Assembly: GCA_030691075.1 (NCBI GenBank)
Contig: JAUYFI010000002.1
Location: 1 to 38,177, forward strand
Reading direction: 5' to 3'
Length of the DNA stretch: 38,177 bases
Source of the DNA: Sulfurisoma sp.
Lineage (GTDB): Bacteria; Pseudomonadota; Gammaproteobacteria; Burkholderiales; Rhodocyclaceae
Shown: positions 13,300 to 21,460 of the stretch, one piece after another
How positions within the stretch are numbered: position 1 is the stretch's first letter
How the letters are laid out: each line of letters begins with the position of its first letter
Translations under genes and position numbers: made by a program
Notes under the pieces: model-generated
Seen by the model: only the letters and a program-made list of their open reading frames with translations
Databases searched by the model: none
What the model was told of the DNA's origin: nothing

Positions 13300-14939
13300 G
13301 ATTCATTGGTTTCCAGTTCCGTGCCGTCGGCAGTCTCGGGCAAGTGCTCAAGTTCCAAGGCGGCCTTGGCCACCAGATGGTCGGGCAAGGGTGTCTGCAC
13401 CGACACGCCCAGTTTTTCGAATTCCTTGGCTTGACCGATCAGATTGCCCTTGCCGGTGTAAAGCTGTCCCATCGCCGTGCCGAAGGATTCTTTCGCTTTG
13501 TCGAGCTGCTTGCCCACGGCTTCCATGCTGCCAAGGAAACTGACCAGTTTCTTGTATACCTTGCCGGCGCGGTCGGCGAGTTCGGCAGTATGAGCGTTCT
13601 GCTCTTCGAAGCGCCAAAGCTGGCGCACGATGTTCAGGCTGGTCAATAAGGTGGTCGGTGTCGCTACCAACACGTTCTGCTCAATGGCTTTCTGGAACAG
13701 GGTCTCATCGGCACGCAGTGCTTCGACAAACGCAGACTCGATCGGAATAAACATGAACACCATTTCGGGCGAATTGAGGCCTGGCAGCTCGAAATAGACG
13801 CGGTTTGATAGCTCCTGAATCCGACTGGCCACTGCACTTACGTGTTCTCGCAGTGCCTGCTGCCGTTCGAGATCGTCCTCGGCATTCACATATCGGGTGT
13901 AGGCATTCAGCGAGACCTTGGCATCGATGACCAGGTGCTTTGATTGCGGCAGGTAGATGACGACATCTGGCCGCTTGCGCCCGTCTTCGGTGTTGAAGCT
14001 GACTTCGCGCTTGAAGTCCTGGCCCTCGCGCAGGCCAGAGCGATCGAGCACATTGCCGAGTACCAACTCACCCCAGTTGCCCTGCTTTTTGGCATGCCCC
14101 TTGAGCGCCGTCGCCAAGCCGTGGGCCTCTTCGGTCATTTGGCGGTTCAGGTCTTTAAGTTGCGTCAGCTCGGATTTAAGCGTTGCCTGCTGCTCAGTAT
14201 CCTTAGCGTGAATTTCCTCCACCTTGGCCTTGAACTCGGTTATCCGTTCCTTGAGTGGATTGATAAGCTGGCCGATGTTGGTCTGGTTCTGCTCGGTGAA
14301 ACGCTTGGCCTTCTCTTCCAGAATGTCGTTGGCGAGGCTCTTGAACTGATTGGACAGGGCTTCCTTGGCCTCCAGTAGCAGCGCGAGCTTTTCCTCGGCC
14401 TGGCTGTGCTCGGCATTGAGACGGGCATTTAGTTCCGCAAGCTTTGTGGTGAGGCTGCTGACCTGTGCTTCGGCCTGCTCGCGCTGTGCCTTTTCCGTCT
14501 GCCAATCACTGCGTGAAGAAGAGAAGTTTTCGCGTTCGGCCTTGAGTTCGGCAGTATTGCGACCCGAGGCCTCGCGCAAATCGGCGGCCTGCTGGCGCGC
14601 TTCGGTCAAGGCGCCTTCTAACTCTGCTAATTTTGTATCCAGCGCAGGGATGCGACTGGCCCGCTCATTGAGTTTAGCCAGGTCGTCGCGCGCTTGATCG
14701 AGCGCATCCCGCCACTCGTTGGCTTGTGCTCTTACTGCTTCGTGGGCAGCACCTAGTTTTCCGAGTTCTACGTCCGTGGCTCGCGCACGCTCAGTGGTCA
14801 TGGCAAGATCGACGGCAAGCTCGGCTCTGCCATGCTCAGTGGCGGTGGCAATTCGGCCTCGGATAAGTAGCCAGGTAATGAGTACGCCAAGGGCTAAGCC
14901 GATACCGGCGGTAGCGAAAGCAAGAAGTTGACTGTCCAC
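13296..14939 (-). CDS. rmuC: RmuC-family DNA recombination protein
   Basis: A 547-residue protein starting at GTG (14939), with an AAGGGG ribosome site 8 nt upstream. An N-terminal membrane helix (residues about 5-27) is followed by a long coiled coil to about 245. Next comes the RmuC domain, a predicted PD-(D/E)xK nuclease fold: GNWGELVLGNVLDRSGL, RPDVVIYLP and LVIDAKVSLNAY carry the expected acidic and lysine positions. RmuC limits DNA inversions and is repeatedly found with defence genes. It overlaps the RecQ-PRTase start by 4 bp, so the two are probably made together. The product is predicted to be membrane-anchored with the nuclease domain in the cytoplasm. Confidence 0.88.
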   Translation of the reverse strand: MDSQLLAFATAGIGLALGVLITWLLIRGRIATATEHGRAELAVDLAMTTERARATDVELGKLGAAHEAVRAQANEWRDALDQARDDLAKLNERASRIPALDTKLAELEGALTEARQQAADLREASGRNTAELKAERENFSSSRSDWQTEKAQREQAEAQVSSLTTKLAELNARLNAEHSQAEEKLALLLEAKEALSNQFKSLANDILEEKAKRFTEQNQTNIGQLINPLKERITEFKAKVEEIHAKDTEQQATLKSELTQLKDLNRQMTEEAHGLATALKGHAKKQGNWGELVLGNVLDRSGLREGQDFKREVSFNTEDGRKRPDVVIYLPQSKHLVIDAKVSLNAYTRYVNAEDDLERQQALREHVSAVASRIQELSNRVYFELPGLNSPEMVFMFIPIESAFVEALRADETLFQKAIEQNVLVATPTTLLTSLNIVRQLWRFEEQNAHTAELADRAGKVYKKLVSFLGSMEAVGKQLDKAKESFGTAMGQLYTGKGNLIGQAKEFEKLGVSVQTPLPDHLVAKAALELEHLPETADGTELETNES

Positions 14940-14998
14940 AAATCGCCCCTTTTCACGTTGTTATTGGTTGGCCCGTTGATCGCTACCAGGACGGAAGC

Positions 14999-15052
14999 GA
15001 TGAATCCTCACCAAACAGAATCATGTCCAACAAGTCTCACGCTGTCATACAT
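14999..15052 (-). pseudogene. Remnant of an AlbA-type gene start
   Basis: The - strand from 15052 matches about the first 50 bases of the intact AlbA-type gene at 17184 (both open ATGTATGACAGC). There are a few substitutions and a 2-base deletion that breaks the frame, leading to a stop after 14 codons. Similarity fades after the segment GGTGAGGATTCAT. It is a truncated duplicate lying between rmuC and the BRO-N gene. Confidence 0.75.
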
Positions 15053-15072
15053 GAGTCATACCTCCTGCTCGT

Positions 15073-15912
15073 TCATTTCTTGTTCAGCCGATTCTTGCCT
15101 GGCGGCGGCAAATAATTTTCTCTGCTGACAACGGCCTTCCCCGTCTTGCTCTCCAACTCCAGTCGCGCACTTTTCGCGATGCGGCCACCGGTCTTTGCCG
15201 CCGACTCATTTTTTTCCATGCCGGTGGCGTCTGTACTCTCAGCAATCTGGCGAGTCGAAAGCTCGGCCAGTGCGGTAAAGATCAACTCCGCCTCGCTCAT
15301 ATGGTCGCGGAGGTTCTGGGTCTTGAGTCTCTTCAAATCCTTGTGCGCTTTCACGCTCACGCCCGACCATTCCTGATGAATGATGTTGGTGAGGATGGCG
15401 AATTCCTCGCCTTTCTTGATGTCGTGGTCGCTCCAGTAATCGGTCAGCTTGTTGCGCGTCTCCTGTCCGGTCATGCGCTGCTGTATCCATTTTTCGCTAC
15501 GCCCGTGCTGCTGCCAGGTTTCGCGGGCGCGAGCGAGCGAAAGACCGGGGTCGGCCATCTCCTGCATACGCTCATAACCCACCTTGGCCAGCCACAGCTT
15601 GATCGGCTCGGCCTTTGGGCTGGGGACGGACTGCACCAGCCGCAGCAGGGTTTCGGCGGTAGCCACGTCGGTGAGGTAGTTTTTGCCATCGGCGGCGGGC
15701 AATTTCAGTCGGTTACAACCTGTAACCGACTCACTGCCTTCCTTGGTTAGGCGGTTTTTCAGCACCTTCCAGTAATTTCTTGCCGCCTGATAATCCGCCT
15801 GCTGGGTCAGCACCTGAATGATGTCGACGACCGAGAACCACCAGGTTTCGGTCGCCTCATCATAGATGCGACGAATTTCGTACTCTTCAAAAATCGCGGG
15901 CTGGTTTTGCAT
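15073..15912 (-). CDS. BRO-N / DinD-like DNA-binding protein
   Basis: A 279-residue protein. Residues about 8-115 resemble the BRO N-terminal domain of phage antirepressors (IRRIYDEATETWWFSVVDII, then YWKVLKNRL and NYLTDVATAETLLRLVQ). The remainder resembles DNA-damage-inducible protein D: SLARARETWQQHGRSEKWI, QRMTGQETRNKLTDYW and LRDHMSEAELIFTALAE. I use ATG 15912; an in-frame TTG three codons earlier is possible. It starts 9 bp after the AlbA-type gene. DinD inhibits RecA in E. coli, so a link to DNA damage or phage response is plausible. The exact role is not determinable from sequence. Confidence 0.8.
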   Translation of the reverse strand: MQNQPAIFEEYEIRRIYDEATETWWFSVVDIIQVLTQQADYQAARNYWKVLKNRLTKEGSESVTGCNRLKLPAADGKNYLTDVATAETLLRLVQSVPSPKAEPIKLWLAKVGYERMQEMADPGLSLARARETWQQHGRSEKWIQQRMTGQETRNKLTDYWSDHDIKKGEEFAILTNIIHQEWSGVSVKAHKDLKRLKTQNLRDHMSEAELIFTALAELSTRQIAESTDATGMEKNESAAKTGGRIAKSARLELESKTGKAVVSRENYLPPPGKNRLNKK

Positions 15913-15921
15913 GATGGTCAA

Positions 15922-17184
15922 TCACGCATCGCCCGCAGCGTAGATAGTCAGCATAAGTTCCGAGTCATCAATGATTCGGTATTCCGGTCGCTGGCCCGAA
16001 ATCCGTTCGCTGTTATCAAGGATGATCTGCACACCCTCGCCACGCTTGTCCATGAACGTGCCACGGTTGGTAACAATGCCGGCATCTGTTTCAGGCGCAG
16101 AGCACTTGGCCAGCAGGCTGGTAATTGCCTCATTACGCGCCGCCTGCCGGTAAGGCAAGCTTTCCACCGTCATGGTGTTGGGAATGGCCCCCGGCGAATA
16201 CAACTCAAGCCGGTCGGCAAACAGGCGCAAGCGAATTTTGGCGCCATGCATCGCGTAGTCCCGGTGAGCAACCGCGTTGACCACCGCCTCGAATACAGCA
16301 GTCAGATCGAACTGCGGCAGGTCATGCCGACCTTCCTCCTTGGTCGCGGCCACACGCATGTTCTTCTTGACGAAGTGGCAGGCTCCGACGATCTGCTGAT
16401 CCAGAGGGCCAACAATGTCTGCCGCATCCAACTGGTAGATTTCGTCACCTGCCGGCCTGACTTCGGTACCTCGATAGGCGACTGCCTGGATGAAGGCGTT
16501 GGGCAACCACCGGCAAGGGTTTTCGCTTGCCATTAGCGCGCCCGCCACTGTCGGCCGTAGTACGCCATTATCGTCAAGACATGCCATCGCCAGTTTCACC
16601 AACAAATCATCGCGCCCGTCGCGTGAGCGACGGGTCGCAAAGCGCTCCCAGAGCTTGGGCTGCAAATCATCCAGCGTGGCGCGGGGGATTGGTTGTTCAT
16701 CGAAGCGGATGATGCGCGCCTGGCTGCGTTGCTGAAATAGCCGCGCCAGAAATTCGGGCGCCATCTCGCGTTTGGCACTACCCACCCGATGAAGATATCC
16801 GCCGGGACTCTTATGCACGAACAGGCTACGCGACACGTCGACCTTGATGACCGCCACATCGCCGCTCGTAGACGTCGGCAGCCGAAGCCGTTCGATAACA
16901 GGCATAAGCGATGGCACGATGGAGTCGGTACAAAGCTCCCGCACAAAGTCCTCGACCGCATCCAGGCGCTCGATGGGGATACCCAGAATCTCGCGGGTAC
17001 TGTCTTCCACTCCAAGAACGCAAACCCCTCCGCGCGCATTGGCGAAGGCTGCCAGTTCGTCCGCGAGCGCGTCACGCCGGGGGGCGCTGACGCGCTCGCC
17101 GGCAAAACGTATTTCCTTCAATTCCAGGAATGAATCCTCACCCAACAGAATCTTGTCCAACAAGTCTTTCTCGCTGTCATACAT
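15922..17184 (-). CDS. AlbA_2 / ATPase-domain protein (Schlafen-like, COG2865 type)
   Basis: A 420-residue protein. The N-terminal AlbA_2 (Schlafen-type) domain spans about 15-130 (SFLELKEIRF, ELAAFANARGGVCVLGVED). The C-terminal half has a GHKL-like ATP-binding region with AVFEAVVNAVAHRDY (near 300), characteristic of the ATP-binding proteins once called RecG-related. An additional winged-helix tail seen in longer relatives is absent. The start at 17184 has GGAG 10 nt upstream. Such proteins often accompany restriction and defence genes. A perfect 8-bp hairpin within the gene (about 16613-16632) looks incidental. Function in this locus is inferred, not shown. Confidence 0.82.
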   Translation of the reverse strand: MYDSEKDLLDKILLGEDSFLELKEIRFAGERVSAPRRDALADELAAFANARGGVCVLGVEDSTREILGIPIERLDAVEDFVRELCTDSIVPSLMPVIERLRLPTSTSGDVAVIKVDVSRSLFVHKSPGGYLHRVGSAKREMAPEFLARLFQQRSQARIIRFDEQPIPRATLDDLQPKLWERFATRRSRDGRDDLLVKLAMACLDDNGVLRPTVAGALMASENPCRWLPNAFIQAVAYRGTEVRPAGDEIYQLDAADIVGPLDQQIVGACHFVKKNMRVAATKEEGRHDLPQFDLTAVFEAVVNAVAHRDYAMHGAKIRLRLFADRLELYSPGAIPNTMTVESLPYRQAARNEAITSLLAKCSAPETDAGIVTNRGTFMDKRGEGVQIILDNSERISGQRPEYRIIDDSELMLTIYAAGDA

Positions 17185-17278
17185 CAGGACTTCTCCATAT
17201 TATCTTCGGCATCATGGGTCATCATGCCTCTCCGCCTTAGGCTGCGTGCCGAATCCGGGTCCATTTTCCCGATCTCAC

Positions 17279-17302
17279 AAAAGTCGGCGCTGGCAGGACG
17301 GC
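17279..17302 (+). repeat. 24-bp dispersed repeat, copy 3 (intergenic)
   Basis: Forward copy with two mismatches. It lies in the 154-bp gap between the methyltransferase stop and the AlbA-type gene, and is the only fully intergenic copy. With copy 4 it brackets the methyltransferase gene in inverted orientation. Confidence 0.8.
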
Positions 17303-17338
17303 GATTTGCAGGCGTCGATGGAAATGTACCCCGTGCCG

Positions 17339-20300
17339 TCATGAAAACAAATCTCCGTGTGCGTCGTCGCTGGCCGACTTTCTGCCGCGCTTCTTCTTGG
17401 CCGGCACCACGATCGCCGCAGCGGCAGCTTCGGCGGCAGCGCGCTGGTGGTTGAGAGCGAGAAGGCGTTTGAGGACTTCTTTGCGGGCAGCGGGGCTGAT
17501 GGTGTAGCGGACGCGGTCGTTTTCGGGGAGGGTTTCGACTTCGATGAAGTCGTGGCCGAGGTTGAGATCGGTCCAGCCGTAGGCGTCGCGGATGGCAATG
17601 TCGAGCTCGCGATGCAGGCGACGCAGTTCGAGGGTGCCTTGGTAACCGGCTTCGGCTTCTTCGGCGGACTTCTTGCTGACCTTGGCGACCTGGGCGGGTG
17701 TGAGGTCGCGGGTGTGGAAGAGGTTGTAGATGTCGGTGAGGCCGAGCCAGAGCTGGCGCATCAGGGTGCGGCGGTATTCGTGGTACGTAGCGCCGAGATC
17801 GGCCAGGGCGGGGTTGGCGGTTTGCCAGAGGCCTTCGGGGAAGGGGAAGGTGTCGAAGCACTTCGACGGCGAGTAGCGCAAATCCTGCTTCAGCGCGCCA
17901 CTGTATTTGCGCGCCCAGACTTCGTGCAGGGTGGACTGAACGACGGCGTAAATATCCCAGCGGTCGGTAGTGAAAAAATTCAAGGCGTCGGAGAAAAGCC
18001 AGTGCGTAGGGCAAGCAGAAACGATCAGATGCTTTGTGGTTCGCGCCGAAGCAAAGCACCGAGGTAGGTTTCTGATTTTCTCGTAAGCCTGTATGCGGGC
18101 ACGCATGAAGAGCCACCATTTTTCTCTGCCAATCTTGTCGCTCTGCTTTTCGCGCTCGGGCTTCACACGTTGTTCAATAAGCCGAAATGGCTCCACATAT
18201 TGGGCAGCCTTCTCCATTGTCCAGTCGAAGAAATTGATAATCGATCTTCCGGGTTGTAGCGCTGGATCGTTGTTGATCTCCTGCCCGTTGATAATTGAAA
18301 ACAAAACATCACGATTGCGTGGATCAAGATCAACAAGTTTTTCGGCCTCGTCGTGCTTTAACAGGAAGCCATCACCAAGAAAGTAAGTGCCGGTTGAAAC
18401 AACTTCGAAATTCTCAGGCAGTGATTTTGGCTCTCCTGCATCGGCACTGTCCTCGAAGTAGGCGCTGATGACTGGTACTTCCTTGCCATCTAGCGACCGT
18501 TTGCCGCACCATTCGCCCTTGTGCAAGGCCACCAACGACACAACGAGGTTAGCCCGCCCCGGCCACTTGATGCCGCGCACTGCCATGTTGATCGCGCCGC
18601 CCTGCGCCAGCACCTGCTCCAGTCCGTCCTTGCGGATGTCACCGTCCTTGATGGAGTTGGTCGTTATGAAGGCAGTAAAGCCGCCGGGGCGCAGTAAGCC
18701 GTAAATGCGCCGGACGAAATAGACAACCAAGTCGGAGAGTCCAGTCGGCGCGTACTCCCATTTGACGTATTGGCAGAATGGATGGCCGTAGGTGCCGCTG
18801 ATTTGCTTGTCCCCCAAATACGGCGGATTGCCGAGGATGCAGTCGAACCCGCCGCGCTCGATGATCTCGGGGAACTCCAAAAACCAGTGGAAGAAGTGCT
18901 TGCGCTCGGCCATTGCCCACGCTTCGGCGGTGGCCTGGCCTTGCGGGCTGATCTCTCCCTTCCAGTAACGCCGGAAGGCGGCATCGGTGATGAACTTTTG
19001 CAGGTTGTCAGCCGCCTTGGGCTGGTAGAACTGGGCGATGGGGATGGAGGCAATCTGGCCCAGCAGCCAGGCATCGGCGCTTTGGCTGAAGGCGAGATAA
19101 CGGGCCTTCTTGGCTTCGATCTGGTCTGGCTCTTTTTCCGGCATGACGGACAATTCACGCCAGACGCGCAGGATGTCGTCGAGCTGTTTTTGCAAAGCGG
19201 GCGCGAGGATGGATCGTTGGCCGTCCGCGTGATCCTTGCGCTCCTGTTTATTGCGCTTTCTGAGCAACGCGGCGGTGTCCTTGTCTTCATTGGGCAGGGT
19301 CTTGAAGGCTTCATCGGGCACGCCGCGCTCGACCTCCTCTCGCCTGGCGAAGCCGACGATGGCGTTGCCGCACTTGATGTGGTGGTCGAGGAAGTTGAGC
19401 GGTTCGCCGGGATTGTGGGCCTCCAGCCAGAGCGCGACCTTGCACAGTTCGACGGCGAGCGGATTCAAGTCCACGCCATAGATGCAGTGGCGGATCACGT
19501 CGCGAATGGCGCTGCGGAAGGCCGCTGGCGAGGGTTGTTCCTCGCCGGTGCGGACGATGGCGAGTTCGGTGGCGATGCGACGGGCAGCGGCGAGCAGAAT
19601 GTGGCCGGAGCCGCAGGAGATGTCGGCGACGCGCAGTTCGAGCAGGGTCTTGGCCGGATCGGGTGCTTTGAGCTTGTCGGCGATCAGGTAGTCGAGCGAA
19701 TGTTTGATGAGGGGCTGGACAAGGTCGTCCGGGGTGTAATGGGAGCCGGTGGCGGCGCGCTGGTCGCCTTGGGCGAAGGCGAATTCGATTAACCCTACCA
19801 TTTCCCCCTCTCCCCGGCCCTCTCCCGCAAGGGGAGAGGGAGATGTGTGCATACGGTAGCCCTGAGGGCGAGGGGTGAAATTCAGGAACACCGGTTCGTA
19901 TTCGAGCAGGCCTTCGTAGACCGAGCCGAATTCTTCGACGTTGAGGGCGGCGTAGTTGACGCGGATGGTCTGGCCATTTTCGGGGTGCTGGTAGAGGCCG
20001 AGGGCGCGCAGGCAGCCGAGCAGGACGTCGTTGCCGAGCATGGCGCTCGCCAGCGGGCCAATGGCCGCGGGGCTGAACAGGTCGCCGGCCAGCGGGGCGA
20101 GGCCGAGCTTGTGGCCGGGGCCGTGAGCTTCGAACAGGCGGAAGGTGGCGAGCATCGCCAGCCAGAGATCGTGGTGGCGCTTGTCGGCGAGGTGGCGCTT
20201 TTCGGACAGCAGGCGCAGGCGTTCGAGGCTGTAGTAGCGCCGGTAGATATCGCGCTGCTGGCTGTTTGCCGAGGGTGGGAAAACCAGATCGCGCTCTTCT

Positions 20301-21193
20301 ATGACGAGCAGAAACAGCAGCCGGTAGATCAGCCGCAGCAGGTGCTGGTAGTAGGTTTCGGGCTTCAGTCGGCCTTCGGCGATGGATTGTCGCAGTTCAT
20401 CGTTGGCGGGATGGGCGAGAAAGCCGTCGGCGAAGTCGCGGATGGCCTGCTCGACGGCCTTGGAAAGCCCCTCGCGGATGCGAGCGCCGGAATCGAGGGA
20501 ATCCTGGTGGTAGTGCTCGATCAGGCTTTCCGCCGCCGCTTCGCTAGTGGCCGGCAGACGCGAGACGTGCAGCAGGCGATAGAGGATGGCGAAGTCGGCG
20601 AACAGGCCGTCGCCGAAGATACGGTCGAGGTCGAATTCGAGGTAGCTGAGCTTGATAAGGCGGGAGCTGTCGCGCAGCAGGCGCAGGATGCGGCCGTTGG
20701 TGACGATGCCATAGAGTTCGTCGTGGAGATTGAGGTATTCCTGCACCAGCGCGTGGGCGGACATGCGCGGCGCGCCGATGTGGGTGCGCTCGGGTTTCTT
20801 GTCCAGCCCGGCGGCTTCGCGGGCGCCGATGATGTGGATGGGGGTGTTGCCGCGATGGGCGAGGCGGTGAGAGATGGCGTAGGTCTTGCCGTTCAGCTCG
20901 ACCCCCTTGGCCTGATAGTCGAGCTGGTAGCCGAGCAGCCCCAGCAGCGGCGTGACCCATTGCTGGCGGGTTTCGGTGGTCGCGGGGGACTCCGGTCGCA
21001 GGGTTTCCAGCTTGCGCTGGAAGATGCGCCAGTAGTCTTGCGCATCGGCCCAGGCACGGGCGATTTCGTCCTTGACCTTGGTGCCGGTTTCGAGGCTGAA
21101 ATCGGCGGGGCGCTGGCCGGCGGCATCGTCGAGGTGGTCGAGGATGTCGGGCGAAAGGATGGCGCCTTCGATGCGGATGCTGGGGTAGATCAT
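17339..21193 (-). CDS. Large N6-adenine DNA methyltransferase (Eco57I-like, DrmMI-like)
   Basis: A 1284-residue protein. SAM-binding motif I is VADISCGSGHILLAAARR (near 523) and the N6-adenine catalytic motif is ILGNPPYLGD (near 788), placing it with Eco57I-type methyltransferases. The roughly 450-residue N-terminal part is conserved in such proteins but I see no clear PD-(D/E)xK site. The C-terminal part probably recognises the target sequence. Size and neighbourhood resemble class 1 DISARM methyltransferase DrmMI; a type IIG enzyme is the alternative. ATG 21193 overlaps the upstream remnant's TGA (ATGA). A GC-rich palindrome has inserted in frame, adding a TSPSPLAGEGRGEGE-like segment near residues 446-465, just before the catalytic domain. 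The tail is basic (KKKRGRKSA). Confidence 0.88.
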   Translation of the reverse strand: MIYPSIRIEGAILSPDILDHLDDAAGQRPADFSLETGTKVKDEIARAWADAQDYWRIFQRKLETLRPESPATTETRQQWVTPLLGLLGYQLDYQAKGVELNGKTYAISHRLAHRGNTPIHIIGAREAAGLDKKPERTHIGAPRMSAHALVQEYLNLHDELYGIVTNGRILRLLRDSSRLIKLSYLEFDLDRIFGDGLFADFAILYRLLHVSRLPATSEAAAESLIEHYHQDSLDSGARIREGLSKAVEQAIRDFADGFLAHPANDELRQSIAEGRLKPETYYQHLLRLIYRLLFLLVIEERDLVFPPSANSQQRDIYRRYYSLERLRLLSEKRHLADKRHHDLWLAMLATFRLFEAHGPGHKLGLAPLAGDLFSPAAIGPLASAMLGNDVLLGCLRALGLYQHPENGQTIRVNYAALNVEEFGSVYEGLLEYEPVFLNFTPRPQGYRMHTSPSPLAGEGRGEGEMVGLIEFAFAQGDQRAATGSHYTPDDLVQPLIKHSLDYLIADKLKAPDPAKTLLELRVADISCGSGHILLAAARRIATELAIVRTGEEQPSPAAFRSAIRDVIRHCIYGVDLNPLAVELCKVALWLEAHNPGEPLNFLDHHIKCGNAIVGFARREEVERGVPDEAFKTLPNEDKDTAALLRKRNKQERKDHADGQRSILAPALQKQLDDILRVWRELSVMPEKEPDQIEAKKARYLAFSQSADAWLLGQIASIPIAQFYQPKAADNLQKFITDAAFRRYWKGEISPQGQATAEAWAMAERKHFFHWFLEFPEIIERGGFDCILGNPPYLGDKQISGTYGHPFCQYVKWEYAPTGLSDLVVYFVRRIYGLLRPGGFTAFITTNSIKDGDIRKDGLEQVLAQGGAINMAVRGIKWPGRANLVVSLVALHKGEWCGKRSLDGKEVPVISAYFEDSADAGEPKSLPENFEVVSTGTYFLGDGFLLKHDEAEKLVDLDPRNRDVLFSIINGQEINNDPALQPGRSIINFFDWTMEKAAQYVEPFRLIEQRVKPEREKQSDKIGREKWWLFMRARIQAYEKIRNLPRCFASARTTKHLIVSACPTHWLFSDALNFFTTDRWDIYAVVQSTLHEVWARKYSGALKQDLRYSPSKCFDTFPFPEGLWQTANPALADLGATYHEYRRTLMRQLWLGLTDIYNLFHTRDLTPAQVAKVSKKSAEEAEAGYQGTLELRRLHRELDIAIRDAYGWTDLNLGHDFIEVETLPENDRVRYTISPAARKEVLKRLLALNHQRAAAEAAAAAIVVPAKKKRGRKSASDDAHGDLFS
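19806..19840. repeat. GC-rich palindromic element inside the methyltransferase gene
   Basis: Ten-base arms CCCTCTCCCC (19806-19815) and GGGGAGAGGG (19831-19840) form an inverted repeat. An inner copy CCCTCTCCC (19818-19826) can pair with the same right arm. On the coding strand it is read through as SPLAGEGRGEGE, the signature of a palindrome widespread between genes in proteobacteria. The reading frame stays open. Confidence 0.8.
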
Positions 21194-21321
21194 GCGCCGC
21201 CTGCTTTCAGCGAGGCGAGCAGGTTCCGTCCTATGTCGGTAGTGCGGTAGCGCTGCTTGCTGCTGGTGGGCTTGTCGGGGATGGTCATCTCCAGCAGGCC
21301 GTCGGCAAGCATTGGCTTGAG

Positions 21322-21354
21322 GACCTGGTCCCGACTTGGTCCCGACTTGGTCCC
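21322..21354 (-). repeat. Three tandem 11-bp repeats
   Basis: On the - strand the unit GGGACCAAGTC occurs twice, followed by GGGACCAGGTC. Relatives of the wrecked gene often carry short peptide repeats just before the winged helix, so this may be an inherited part of that linker. Because 11 is not a multiple of 3, changes in copy number shift the frame. Confidence 0.85.
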
Positions 21355-21364
21355 GGCACCCGCC

Positions 21365-21388
21365 GCCGTCTCGCCAGCGCCGACTTTT
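21365..21388 (-). repeat. 24-bp dispersed repeat, copy 4 (in pseudogene)
   Basis: Reverse-complement copy identical to the consensus I derived. It sits where the N-terminal and C-terminal remnants of the AlbA-type pseudogene are joined. Confidence 0.85.
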
Positions 21389-21460
21389 GCCGATGGAATC
21401 GCCACACGGGTTTGCCGCGTAGAAGGTCGTTGATATTGATGGGCAGCGACATGGCAACGA

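Larger units (their letters stand above)
21190..21452 (-). pseudogene. AlbA/ATPase-type gene with its middle deleted
   Basis: From ATG 21452 the reading begins MSLPININDLLRGK, the standard opening of a family of AlbA_2/ATP-binding proteins of about 450-550 residues. After some 15 codons homology stops at the 24-bp repeat. Downstream, in another frame, comes the family's usual C-terminal winged-helix end (MLADGLLEMTIPDKPTSS, then KQRYRTTDIGRNLLASL). The central AlbA and ATPase regions are missing, and the two ends are out of frame. The stop overlaps the methyltransferase ATG, suggesting the intact ancestor was translationally coupled to it. It starts 8 bp after vapC. Confidence 0.8.

Noticed and set aside
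17339..21457. Longer methyltransferase starting at 21457
   Set aside because: The first 88 codons of that frame are out-of-phase reading of the AlbA-type remnant; the conserved start is MIYPS at 21193, which overlaps the remnant stop in the usual ATGA manner.
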